Assembly: GCA_020444765.1 (NCBI GenBank)
Contig: JAGRHW010000109.1
Coordinates: 1-10,129, forward strand
Reading direction: 5' to 3'
Length of the DNA stretch: 10,129 nucleotides
DNA from: Gammaproteobacteria bacterium
GTDB lineage: Bacteria > Pseudomonadota > Gammaproteobacteria > Granulosicoccales > Granulosicoccaceae
Made by a program: the position numbers and the translations under genes
The notes under the pieces: model-generated
Told to the model about the DNA's origin: nothing
What the model saw: only the letters and a program-made list of their open reading frames with translations
Database searches by the model: none
Shown: in pieces, positions 1 to 7,520 of the stretch
How positions within the stretch are numbered: the first letter of the stretch is position 1
Layout of the letters: each line of letters starts with the position of its first letter

Positions 1-1612
1 TGGCGACCGTCAGATCACATTCGATTCCGCCACGGTTGTTCAGCATCTGGGTATAAATCAGGCTGCCGACTGGTTTGTCGATATCGTTTGCGCAGATCCA
101 GTCCAGCGCACGCCTGGCATCTTTGCCGACCAGCAGAAATTTTGCAAACGAGGTTTGATCAAATAATCCAACCCGTTCCCTGACCGCCTGGTGCTCATTG
201 CCGACATGCTCGAACCAGTTCGACCTGCCGAAGGAATAGATGTCTTTTGCCTCGACGCCTTCAGGGGCAAACCAGTTCGGCCGCTCCCAACCGAGTTTTT
301 CGCCGAAGCAGGCGCCTTGCCGCTGCAGGGTTTCATACAACGGCGAGCGGCGAACCGGACGCGCAGAGGTATGCTCCTCATGCGGCCAGGCCATGGTGTA
401 ATGCTTGGCATACATTTCGCCGGTGCGCGCCCGGACCCAGTTGACATCGCGATGCGCCGGGCCGAAGCGGCGAATGTCCACCGCCCACAGATCGTAGGGC
501 GGCTCCCCGCCGACGATCCATTCCGCCAGCGCCTTGCCCGCACCGCCGCCGGAAGCGATGCCGAAAGCATTAAAGCCCGCCGCGACAAAATAGTTTTTGA
601 CTTCAGGCGCTTCGCCCAGAATAAAATTGCCGTCCGGGGTGAAGCTTTCCGGTCCGTTGATCAACTCCTTTACACCGGCCGTTTCGAGCGCCGGCACTCT
701 TGGCATGGCGAGCGCCAGCAACTGCTCGAAGTGATCCCAGTCCGGATTCAACAGACGGAAATTGAAGTTTTCCGGAAAGCCTGATTCGGCCCAGTTCTGC
801 GGATTGGGTTCATAACCGCCCATCACCAGACCACCGACCTCCTCCTTGTAATAAGTCAACCGGTCCGGATCACGCAGCGTGGGCAGATCCGCCGTAATGC
901 CGTCGATCGGTTCAGTGACCATGTACTGATGCTGCATGGAAACCAGCGGAATGTTGACACCGGCCATAGTGCCAAATTCACGCGCCCACTGTCCGCAGCA
1001 GTTGACCAGCACTTCGCAACGGGTTTCACCCTGAGAATGCCTGATTCCGCTTACCCGGCCGTTTTCCAGGGAAACGCCAAGCACCTCGCAATCCTCAAAG
1101 ATCTTCACCCCGCCCAGTCGCGCACCCTTGGCCAGTGACTGGGTGATATCGGATGGATTGGCCTGCCCGTCAGTCGGTAAAAACGCGGCACCGACCAGAT
1201 CTGAAATATCCATCATCGGCCACAATTCCTTGGCTTCAGACGGCGTCAGTATCTGCATATCCAGACCGAAGCTTTGCGCGGTGGTTGCCTGACGTTTGAT
1301 TTCGATCATGCGCTGTTCATTACAGGCCAGACGCAGACCGCCATTTTTCTTCCAGCCGGTCGCCAGGCCTGTTTCCTTTTCCAGGCGGTCGTAAAGCTCT
1401 ATCGAATGCCCGAGCAACTGGGTGATGCCGGCCTGGGAACGCAGTTGTCCGACCAGCCCCGCGGCATGGAATGTACTGCCGCTGGTGAGTTTATGGCGTT
1501 CAAGCAAAACGATATCTTTCCATCCCGATTGCGCAAGATGGTAGGCCGTGGAACAGCCGACGATACCGCCACCAACGATTACCACTCTTGCATTTTTTGG
1601 AACAGTGTTCAT
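1..1612 (-). CDS. Dimethylglycine/sarcosine dehydrogenase-like FAD oxidoreductase with GcvT domain (3' end cut by window edge)
   Basis: Partial gene. It starts at 1612 and remains open at position 1, giving about 537 codons; full-length relatives are about 800-830 residues. The N-terminus carries a Rossmann FAD motif (VVIVGGGIVGCSTAYHL, residues 10-26) with an acidic residue after beta-2 (E38). Next comes SGSTFHAAGL (residues 44-53); H49 aligns with the histidine that bears covalent FAD in mammalian dimethylglycine dehydrogenase. The DAO-type oxidase domain runs to about residue 370, including QHQYMVTEP and AAGFNAFGIASGGGAGKAL. A short middle domain follows, then the beginning of an aminomethyltransferase (GcvT-like, folate-binding) domain. 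Family role: oxidative N-demethylation of dimethylglycine, sarcosine or related amines, passing the one-carbon unit to tetrahydrofolate. It is last in the visible operon, 16 nt after the kinase stop. An in-frame ATG at 1624 is an alternative start; neither has a strong Shine-Dalgarno. The exact substrate cannot be read from sequence. Confidence 0.88.
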   Translation of the reverse strand, partial: MNTVPKNARVVIVGGGIVGCSTAYHLAQSGWKDIVLLERHKLTSGSTFHAAGLVGQLRSQAGITQLLGHSIELYDRLEKETGLATGWKKNGGLRLACNEQRMIEIKRQATTAQSFGLDMQILTPSEAKELWPMMDISDLVGAAFLPTDGQANPSDITQSLAKGARLGGVKIFEDCEVLGVSLENGRVSGIRHSQGETRCEVLVNCCGQWAREFGTMAGVNIPLVSMQHQYMVTEPIDGITADLPTLRDPDRLTYYKEEVGGLVMGGYEPNPQNWAESGFPENFNFRLLNPDWDHFEQLLALAMPRVPALETAGVKELINGPESFTPDGNFILGEAPEVKNYFVAAGFNAFGIASGGGAGKALAEWIVGGEPPYDLWAVDIRRFGPAHRDVNWVRARTGEMYAKHYTMAWPHEEHTSARPVRRSPLYETLQRQGACFGEKLGWERPNWFAPEGVEAKDIYSFGRSNWFEHVGNEHQAVRERVGLFDQTSFAKFLLVGKDARRALDWICANDIDKPVGSLIYTQMLNNRGGIECDLTVA

Positions 1613-1628
1613 AGAGGCATCCATTTGT

Positions 1629-2510
1629 TCATGAGTATTGTTGTTGATGCGTTTGCAGCGCTTTCTCAAAAGAGTCGAGGTTTTCCCGCGTATAGCCGGC
1701 GTAATCAAAATCAAGATCCGAGTGAATTTCCGACACCATGCTCCACATCGTTTCGCGCAACAGCGATGCGCATTTCATCGCCGAATATTTTTTGCCAAGC
1801 CCGACATCTACAGTGCCGCCGTAATAACGCTCCAGCAACGCGTTCTCCTCCGCTTCGCTGAAACCGTTATTGGAAGCCAGGCCGCCAAGATCGAACAGCG
1901 CGGAGTTAAAACCGGCGTAGTCCCAGTCGATAAGCCACAGACGCGAACCGTCATCCATAAAGTTGGCCGGCAGCAGATCGTTATGACCAAACACCAGGCT
2001 TATCGGGCCGACGTGTTCCTCGAGTTCTGCCGCAATGTCCATAAAGCCGGCAAGCCGTGGCGTCCATTCGCTGCCGCCTTCCCGCAGTGTTCTGGCATAA
2101 TCCCGCAGCACCTGAAAAACCCAGAACACCAGGGCCGGCCCCTTGAAACAAGCCGGGATCTCCCGGTGCGTGCGCTGAATCAGGTCGACAATTTTCGGCA
2201 GGTTCTGTGGATTCCGGACATCTTCTGCGGTCAGCGTTTTGGCCTCGATATGTTGCAACACCATAATGCCTGATCCGGCGTGGACAACGGCCGGCGAAAT
2301 ACCCGCCTCGCTGGCGGCACGACTGGCGGCAAGCTCATTGAAGCGCATGATGCCGTGTTCCGGAATATCCTTGCCGACCCGGACAAAAAATTTTGTCGCG
2401 CCATCGGTGACGATAAAATTTTTATTGGTAATACCGCCGTCGATGGGATTGATTTCGATATCGTTTTTCCAGATGCCCAGCCGGCTTATTTGATCAAATA
2501 TCTCTTCCAT
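1629..2510 (-). CDS. Choline/ethanolamine kinase-like (APH-fold) small-molecule phosphotransferase
   Basis: 293 residues, the usual length for LicA/choline-kinase-like and aminoglycoside-phosphotransferase-fold enzymes. The N-lobe has a glycine-rich nucleotide loop (GGITNKNF, about 25-32) and a probable ATP-binding lysine in TKFFVRVG (about 39-46). The catalytic loop is FGHNDLLPANFM (174-185), with D178 as likely base and N183 for metal. The DFG-equivalent metal aspartate is D195 in LIDWDYAGF (193-201). The HNDLLPAN and IDWDYA wording is closer to choline/ethanolamine kinases than to antibiotic kinases. Predicted cytoplasmic ATP-dependent phosphorylation of a hydroxyl, probably of an amino alcohol. 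The start shares one base with the permease stop (TGATG), implying translational coupling. A kinase between a betaine-type transporter and a demethylating flavoprotein suggests that the imported molecule, or a product, carries a hydroxyl. The fold call is secure; the substrate is inferred. Confidence 0.85.
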   Translation of the reverse strand: MEEIFDQISRLGIWKNDIEINPIDGGITNKNFIVTDGATKFFVRVGKDIPEHGIMRFNELAASRAASEAGISPAVVHAGSGIMVLQHIEAKTLTAEDVRNPQNLPKIVDLIQRTHREIPACFKGPALVFWVFQVLRDYARTLREGGSEWTPRLAGFMDIAAELEEHVGPISLVFGHNDLLPANFMDDGSRLWLIDWDYAGFNSALFDLGGLASNNGFSEAEENALLERYYGGTVDVGLGKKYSAMKCASLLRETMWSMVSEIHSDLDFDYAGYTRENLDSFEKALQTHQQQYS

Positions 2511-4534
2511 CAGTCACGCAACCCCAACTGCTTTTTCTTTCTGACGACCCAGGCGCCAATCATCCGGTCCGCGGTAATCGCGATGAATGCAACTGCAAGC
2601 CCGGCAACGATTCCGCGCCCCGTGTCCGCTTTGGTCAGGGCAATATAGACTTCCTGCCCCAGATCCCGGGTTCCCACCAGGGCGGTTATCACCAGCATCG
2701 ACAAGGCCATCATTATGGTTTGATTAACGCCCAGCATGATTTCCGGCAAGGCAATCGGTAACTGTACCCGCCGGAGTATCTGCAGGCGTGTACAACCCAT
2801 CGCGCGTGACGCTTCGATAATTTCATGCGGCACTTGGCTGATGCCGTGAATCGTGTAGCGGATGGCGGGCGCGATCGAATAGGCGATAATCGCAAGCATT
2901 GCCGAGAAATCCCCGACCCTGAACAACATCACGACCGGAATCAGATAGACGAACGAAGGCAATGTCTGCAGGGTATCAATCATGACCTTGATTACGCGAT
3001 GCACCGGCTCGCTCCAGGATGCCCACATGCCGAGCGGAATCCCGATGGCGGTCGCAAAAAGCACCGATACACCGCACAGATAAACAGTGACCATGGCTTT
3101 TTGCCACTGCCCGGTGACAACGATAAAAAGCGTCAGCAAACTGGTCGTCAGCGACAATCGCCAGCCACCCAGGCGATAGGAAAGTATCGCCACAAAACCC
3201 ACCACGACGATCCAGGGCAGAGACAGCAGAAAACGCTTGACCGGTATCATGACGTTGAGCAACAGAAAGGACTTGAAGGCGTCGAGCTGATCGAAGTAAT
3301 TGACATTGATCCACTTCACCGCCTCCGACCAGAACGTGCTGGTCGTCAGTTGCTTAGACTCGGGAAAGGTGTCGATTGCCGGAATAAAGTGACCGGCAAT
3401 CCAGAGCAAGATTATCGCAAGCCCGGCAGTCATCAGATATTTATTGCGCGCCAGAAACCCTGACAGCTCGGGTCGCTCGGTCACCGTGGTTTTTTTCGCC
3501 AGCGCCTGGCTCAGGCGATCCAGCGCTATGGCCAGCAGGGTTATTGCAAGCCCTGCCTCAAGTCCGCCGCCGATATCGAGCCGGCGCAGCGCCGCCAGCA
3601 CATCGTAACCGAGCCCGCCGGCACCGATCATCGAGGCAATAATCACCATATTCAATGACAGCATAATGACCTGATTGACCCCGACCATCAGCCCGCTTCG
3701 CGCCGCCGGCACCTGCACACGCCATAACAGTTGTCCCGGTGTACAGCCAGCCATGCGGCCGTACTCGACCAGTTGTCCGGGCACCTGCTTCAAGGCCAGT
3801 ATGGTGATACGGATCATCGGCGGCGTGGCGTAGATCATGGTGGCAATCATCGCGGCCACCGCGCCGAAACCGAACAGAAACAGGATCGGCACGAGATAAG
3901 CAAAGACCGGTACGGTCTGCATGATGTCGAGCACCGGCGTCATCGCCCGCTCGAAACGCGGATGCCGGAATCCGAGTATACCCAGCAGCAAACCGGCGAT
4001 CACACCAAAGGGAACAGCGATGGCGATCGAACTCAGCGTCAACATCGCACTTTGCCAGCGGCCAAACACCGCCATATAGACAAAACAGGCGCCGACAAAT
4101 AGTGCAAGCCGCCAGCCGCTTATCCGAAGCGCAGTCAGAACGAACATCAGGCTGACCGCAAGCCAGGGCATTTTCTGCAGCACGACCGGCGCACCGGGGT
4201 CGGCGGAAAAGCTAAAACCGTTGGCCAACAGGCCGCCCGCCGCACGTAGCGGCCATTCAAGCAGCCAGGCTATCGAACGGGTAAGCTCCTTAAAGGTAAA
4301 AAGACCGAGATCGAAATCCTCGATCAGCCACTTCATGAAGTCGCTGATCCAGAAGCGTAAAGGGACAATCATGTTCTTGGGGTAATTTTGCAGCCATTGG
4401 ACGGATTCCGGCAGATATTCCCGGAAAACAGTCAATACAAGCACGGTAATGGCAAAAAGAACCCAGACGAGGTTGTGCCTGTTTTTACCGGTCGCCCCTG
4501 CTCCAGACAAACGATTGGCTGCGATATCGTTCAT
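2510..4534 (-). CDS. Fused double-domain betaine/proline-type ABC transporter permease (ProW-ProW)
   Basis: 674 residues, about twice a usual ProW/OpuAB permease, because two homologous permease units lie in one chain. Unit 1 has WRLALF...GRWQSAM (about 141-164), DIMQTVPVFAYLVPILFLFG (203-222), and an EAA-type ATPase-contact loop EYGRMAGCTPGQLLWRVQVP (257-276). Unit 2 repeats the pattern with WRLSL...GQWQKAM (458-481), DTLQTLPSFVYLIPVVMLF (520-538) and EASRAMGCTRLQILRRVQLP (574-593). Both EAA loops end in GVNQ plus a hydrophobic helix. Each unit has several hydrophobic helices, with a more polar linker around 340-410 holding one further helix. One chain could therefore supply both transmembrane halves to an ATPase dimer. 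Family role: inner-membrane channel for glycine betaine, choline, proline or related compounds. The ATG overlaps the ATPase stop by 4 nt (ATGA). Confidence 0.93.
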   Translation of the reverse strand: MNDIAANRLSGAGATGKNRHNLVWVLFAITVLVLTVFREYLPESVQWLQNYPKNMIVPLRFWISDFMKWLIEDFDLGLFTFKELTRSIAWLLEWPLRAAGGLLANGFSFSADPGAPVVLQKMPWLAVSLMFVLTALRISGWRLALFVGACFVYMAVFGRWQSAMLTLSSIAIAVPFGVIAGLLLGILGFRHPRFERAMTPVLDIMQTVPVFAYLVPILFLFGFGAVAAMIATMIYATPPMIRITILALKQVPGQLVEYGRMAGCTPGQLLWRVQVPAARSGLMVGVNQVIMLSLNMVIIASMIGAGGLGYDVLAALRRLDIGGGLEAGLAITLLAIALDRLSQALAKKTTVTERPELSGFLARNKYLMTAGLAIILLWIAGHFIPAIDTFPESKQLTTSTFWSEAVKWINVNYFDQLDAFKSFLLLNVMIPVKRFLLSLPWIVVVGFVAILSYRLGGWRLSLTTSLLTLFIVVTGQWQKAMVTVYLCGVSVLFATAIGIPLGMWASWSEPVHRVIKVMIDTLQTLPSFVYLIPVVMLFRVGDFSAMLAIIAYSIAPAIRYTIHGISQVPHEIIEASRAMGCTRLQILRRVQLPIALPEIMLGVNQTIMMALSMLVITALVGTRDLGQEVYIALTKADTGRGIVAGLAVAFIAITADRMIGAWVVRKKKQLGLRD

Positions 4535-5565
4535 TGGCGGCTATGATTGCCGACAAGCACATTCATCACATCTCTGGAGGTCAGGGTACCGACCAGCGCC
4601 CCGTTAGCGTCGATTACGCCAACTTCACCATCGGTATGGATCACGTCGGCCGCGAAATCCTCGACCCGTGCTGCCGCATCGACCGTCTGCGCGTAGCTTT
4701 TTGCTTCAAAATCGCGTGACATGATCGATCTTGCCTTGAGTACCTTGACGCGCGGAATTTCGCGGGTGAAATCCGCGACATACCCGGTCGCCGGATTCAA
4801 CACCAGTTCTTCCGGACTACCGATCTGAACGATCTTGCCATCCTGCATGATGGCGATCCGGTCGGCCAGACGTATCGCTTCGTCAAAGTCGTGGGTAATA
4901 AAAACGATGGTCTTTCTGAGCACACTTTGCAAACGCATGAATTCGTTTTGCATCTCCCGGCGGATCAGCGGATCCAGGGCGGAAAACGGTTCGTCAAGAA
5001 ACCACACTTCGGGTTCGACCGCCAGGGAGCGCGCGATACCGACGCGTTGTTGCTGACCACCGGAAAGTTCTCTCGGGTAGTAACTTTCGCGTCCCTTCAG
5101 ACCGACCAGTTCGATCATGTCGTAGGCGCGCTTTTCCCTGTCCCGGCGATTGACGCCGCGGATGGAAAGCGGAAACGCGACGTTGTCGAGCACGTTCAGG
5201 TGCGGCAGCAGGGCGAAGTGCTGAAAGACCATACCCATTTTATGGCGACGCACGTCGATCAGTTCTTTTTCCGGCATTGACAGAAGATTGTCGCCGTTGA
5301 ACACGACACTGCCCGCCGTCGGTTCTACAAGCTTGGTCAGGCAGCGTACCAGGGTTGACTTACCGGAGCCGGACAAGCCCATGATGATAAAGATTTCACC
5401 TTCATGGATATCAAAGCTGGCGTCCTGTACCGCGGCGACCAGGCCGGCATCCTGCAGCGCCTGGATATCGGGCGTACCGGTGACGGCGGACCTGATCAGG
5501 TCCGCGCTGCCACCGAAGAATTTCCATACGCCCTTACAACTGAGCTTGACCGGCCGCTCGTGCAT
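4531..5565 (-). CDS. proV: Betaine/proline-type ABC transporter ATP-binding protein with C-terminal CBS region (ProV/OpuAA-like)
   Basis: Energises import. Numbering is from an upstream in-frame GTG at 5583, which would give 350 residues. Walker A is GLSGSGKST (69-77), Q-loop Q121, signature LSGGQQQRVGIARSL (173-187), Walker B VWFLDEP (193-199), D-loop D204 and switch histidine H231 in FITHDFDEAIRLADR. The N-terminal stretch before Walker A, including KFFGGSADLIR, is typical of ProV/OpuAA. After the nucleotide domain, about 60 residues (286-345) resemble a CBS region ending in GVIDANGALVGTLTSRDVMN. Only one clear CBS unit is visible; OpuAA has a tandem pair that senses ionic strength. I prefer the ATG at 5565 (344 residues) because GGAG lies about 10 nt upstream of it. 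The GTG, 2 nt after the binding-protein stop, has no ribosome site. The gene symbol is by family resemblance. Confidence 0.93.
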   Translation of the reverse strand: MHERPVKLSCKGVWKFFGGSADLIRSAVTGTPDIQALQDAGLVAAVQDASFDIHEGEIFIIMGLSGSGKSTLVRCLTKLVEPTAGSVVFNGDNLLSMPEKELIDVRRHKMGMVFQHFALLPHLNVLDNVAFPLSIRGVNRRDREKRAYDMIELVGLKGRESYYPRELSGGQQQRVGIARSLAVEPEVWFLDEPFSALDPLIRREMQNEFMRLQSVLRKTIVFITHDFDEAIRLADRIAIMQDGKIVQIGSPEELVLNPATGYVADFTREIPRVKVLKARSIMSRDFEAKSYAQTVDAAARVEDFAADVIHTDGEVGVIDANGALVGTLTSRDVMNVLVGNHSRQ

Positions 5566-5585
5566 TAGTTCCGAACTCCGCACAA

Positions 5586-6542
5586 TCAGTTACATTCGGT
5601 CCAGCCCTTCCAGGTGTCCTCATTGGTCTTGATCCAGTTATCGACGACTTCTTCGACCGACTTGCCATCGAGGTCCACTTCGCCAACCATGGTACCGACG
5701 GTCTGGTTGTCAACGGTGAACTTTTTGATAGCCTGGTAAGCGCAGGGCCACTTTTCCTCGCCTGCTTTCCAGCCGACTTTCTTGATCCAGCCGCTGGGCT
5801 TGGCGCAGTCATAAGCCATGTTCGGATTGACGCCAACTGACGGATCGTTGTAACACTCATCGCTGTATTCGGGGAACTGGATAAACTCGCCTTCAAACTT
5901 GATCGGCGCCCAGTGCGGCGTATAAACCCAGCCGATCCACGGCGCTTTTCTCTGATAGGCGGATTCAAGCTCGGCAAATAATGCAGCATCGGTCCCGGCG
6001 TGCACCACTTCGAAGTCCAGCTCCAGGGCCTCGACACGTTCGTCGTCGAACCCGCCCCAGGTCACCGGCGCACCAAGATAGCGCCCGCTCGGTGCTGTTT
6101 CAGCGGTGGAGAATAATTCGGCGCAATCATTCAGTGCCTGCCAGTCCGGCAGACCGGGACATTTTTCTTTCATATAGATCGGATACCACCACTCTTCGAT
6201 CGCCTGCATCCCTGTTTCACCGAGATCGACCGTGTTACCGGTCGCCAGGCTTTTCTCCATGGCTTCCTTACCGGTGGTCTGCCACATTTCCATAGCGATG
6301 TGCAGATCACCGGATTCAAGCCCCGCGAACTGCGCGAGATAATCTGCCTGCTGATATTTGATGTTGTAGCCCATGTCCTGCAGCACACGGCCCATCAGGT
6401 TGGTGGTGATCAACTGACCGGTCCAGTCGTGCAGCGTCATAATGATCGGGTCTTTGGATTCCACTTCGGCACTGGCGTTGAACGTTGTCAGGCAGGCTAG
6501 AAGTAATGCGCTAAAAACACCTTTGCGAATCTTGTGTGACAT
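5586..6542 (-). CDS. Periplasmic substrate-binding protein of betaine/choline-type ABC transporter (OpuAC/ProX family)
   Basis: 318 residues with an export signal: basic MSHKIRKG, hydrophobic VFSALLLACL, then a signal-peptidase I site after NASA (residues 22-25). LLAC at 14-17 weakly resembles a lipobox, but the hydrophobic core before it is short, so a soluble periplasmic protein is preferred. The OpuAC fold is indicated by IIMTLHDWTGQLITTNL (33-49), GDLHIAMEMWQTT (78-90), EEWWYPIYMKE (116-126) and WIGWVYTPHWAP (202-213). These regions supply many tryptophans and tyrosines (W40, W87, W118, W119, W202, W205, W211) of the kind that box quaternary ammonium groups by cation-pi contacts. The mature part has six cysteines (128, 140, 230, 246, 267, 317), enough for three disulfides. 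It is first in the operon, with a good ribosome site (GGAGAAA, 8 nt from ATG). Ligand identity (betaine, choline, carnitine, dimethylglycine and similar) is not resolvable here. Confidence 0.93.
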   Translation of the reverse strand: MSHKIRKGVFSALLLACLTTFNASAEVESKDPIIMTLHDWTGQLITTNLMGRVLQDMGYNIKYQQADYLAQFAGLESGDLHIAMEMWQTTGKEAMEKSLATGNTVDLGETGMQAIEEWWYPIYMKEKCPGLPDWQALNDCAELFSTAETAPSGRYLGAPVTWGGFDDERVEALELDFEVVHAGTDAALFAELESAYQRKAPWIGWVYTPHWAPIKFEGEFIQFPEYSDECYNDPSVGVNPNMAYDCAKPSGWIKKVGWKAGEEKWPCAYQAIKKFTVDNQTVGTMVGEVDLDGKSVEEVVDNWIKTNEDTWKGWTECN

Positions 6543-6547
6543 GTACG

Positions 6548-6554
6548 TTTCTCC
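6548..6554 (-). promoter_or_regulatory. Ribosome binding site of the binding-protein gene
   Basis: On the minus strand GGAGAAA lies about 8 nt before the ATG at 6542. It is the strongest translation signal in the minus-strand operon, consistent with the binding protein being made in excess over the membrane components. Confidence 0.6.
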
Positions 6555-6617
6555 GGTAGTGTTATCTGTTGGTTTCGGCGACCCGGAAGGGGCAGCGGTA
6601 CGGGCTGAACTCCTGAA

Positions 6618-6633
6618 TTGGAATTTTGGAATT
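6618..6633. repeat. Perfect tandem 8-bp repeat TTGGAATT x2, candidate operator
   Basis: Two adjacent exact copies of TTGGAATT (6618-6625 and 6626-6633). Further GAATT words occur just outside at 6615-6619 and 6641-6645. If the predicted promoter is used, the repeat covers roughly +2 to +18 of the minus-strand operon, a usual place for repressor binding. DeoR-family regulators often bind short direct repeats, so the divergently encoded regulator is the obvious candidate. Binding itself is inferred. Confidence 0.45.
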
Positions 6634-6641
6634 GAGTAAAG

Positions 6642-6670
6642 AATTTATCCCGATTACACCCAAATATCAA
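6642..6670 (-). promoter_or_regulatory. Candidate sigma70 promoter for the minus-strand transporter/catabolic operon
   Basis: On the minus strand TTGATA (6670-6665, five of six matches to TTGACA) is followed after exactly 17 bp by TAAATT (6647-6642, four of six matches to TATAAT). Transcription would start near 6635, leaving an untranslated leader of about 90 nt before the binding-protein ATG. It lies in the AT-rich part of the divergent intergenic region. Assigned by eye from spacing and consensus only. Confidence 0.45.
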
Positions 6671-6679
6671 AACATTTCC

Positions 6680-6697
6680 AAATTATTTATGTAATTT
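6680..6697. promoter_or_regulatory. 18-bp dyad (AAATTA-N6-TAATTT), candidate regulator site
   Basis: Perfect 6-bp inverted arms AAATTA (6680-6685) and TAATTT (6692-6697) are separated by TTTATG. The dyad lies about 10 bp upstream of the proposed -35 of the minus-strand operon and about 50 bp upstream of the deoR-family start, where a site could serve both directions. The surrounding DNA is AT-rich, so chance is possible. Confidence 0.35.
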
Positions 6698-6746
6698 TGT
6701 TGTTTTTTGTTGCTGTTAAACGCTGAATCCCCGAGAATCATTACTC

Positions 6747-7514
6747 ATGCAAGACACCACACCTTTATCCAGACACGAATCGGAAATACTCCAGACCGTT
6801 CGCGCGCGCGGCTCTTGCTCCATTGTCGAGCTGGCCGCTCTGCTTTCCGTTTCCGATGAAACCGTTCGCCGGCACGTGCAGCCGCTGGTCAAAAAAGGTC
6901 TGGTGCACCGCGTCCACGGCGGCGTGGTGCTGCCCGAGCAGGAGGCACCGTTCAGGCGACGTCTGGGAGAAAACCAGCAAGCCAAGGAAGCGATCGCCAG
7001 ACAGGCGGCGAGTCTGATCAACAACGGGGATTCGCTGTTTATCGACAGCGGCGCAACCACCAACTACGTCGCGATGGCGCTGGCCACGCATCGCAATCTG
7101 TCGATCGTGACCAACTCGATCGATATCGCCCGGACGCTGGCAACCAGAAACAACAACCGTGTTTACATGGCCGGCGGTGAACTGCGCAGCGATGACGCCG
7201 CCTCGTTCGGCAAATCGGCCGTGGATTTTATCCGGCAGTTCGGCGTAAAACGCGCCATTCTCTCAATCGGCGCAATGAACAGCCAAGGCGAGTTCTTTAA
7301 TTTTCACCTCGAGGAAGCGCAGATTTCACAGGCCGGCATTCAAGCTGCCGAGCAGGTGATCATGGTCGCCGATCACTCAAAATTCTCCCGCAAGGGACTG
7401 GTCAGGGTTTGTGGTTTGCAGGAGGTCGACATTCTGATCTCCGACAAAGCACCGCCAAAAGCGCTGGCCAAGGCAGCGGCGCAGACCAAGACAGCCATCA
7501 TGGTCGCGAAGTAA
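6747..7514 (+). CDS. DeoR-family transcriptional regulator
   Basis: 255 residues, normal for the family. The N-terminal winged helix-turn-helix covers about residues 8-60, with recognition helix SVSDETVRRHVQPL (34-47) followed by the wing GLVHRVHGGVVLP (51-63), the family hallmark. The C-terminal sensor (about 75-240) is the DeoR/ISOCOT fold: FIDSGATTNYVA (98-109) matches the usual D-S/G-G-T/A-T-T loop, IVTNS is at 120-124, MAGGELR at 141-147, and VADHSKF (207-213) carries the conserved lysine K212. Characterised members mostly act as repressors relieved by phosphorylated sugars or similar phospho-metabolites. It is transcribed away from the betaine-type transporter operon across a 204-bp control region and toward the gamma-glutamyl ligase gene, so it may control both. 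The ATG at 6747 is preceded only by a weak ribosome site. No convincing promoter was found for it. Confidence 0.93.
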   Translation: MQDTTPLSRHESEILQTVRARGSCSIVELAALLSVSDETVRRHVQPLVKKGLVHRVHGGVVLPEQEAPFRRRLGENQQAKEAIARQAASLINNGDSLFIDSGATTNYVAMALATHRNLSIVTNSIDIARTLATRNNNRVYMAGGELRSDDAASFGKSAVDFIRQFGVKRAILSIGAMNSQGEFFNFHLEEAQISQAGIQAAEQVIMVADHSKFSRKGLVRVCGLQEVDILISDKAPPKALAKAAAQTKTAIMVAK

Positions 7515-7520
7515 TACATG

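Noticed and set aside
191..784. Plus-strand open frame of 197 codons opposite the flavoprotein gene
   Set aside because: It lies antisense within a clearly recognisable FAD enzyme; its translation shows no family motifs. The same holds for the other long antisense frames across 1629-5583 and 8134-9701.
5566..5583. GTG at 5583 as start of the ATPase gene
   Set aside because: No ribosome site before it, while the ATG at 5565 has GGAG upstream. Kept as an alternative because only six residues differ.
6486..6497. Lipoprotein signal (LLAC) in the binding protein
   Set aside because: The hydrophobic stretch before the cysteine is short, and a good signal-peptidase I site (NASA) follows at residues 22-25.
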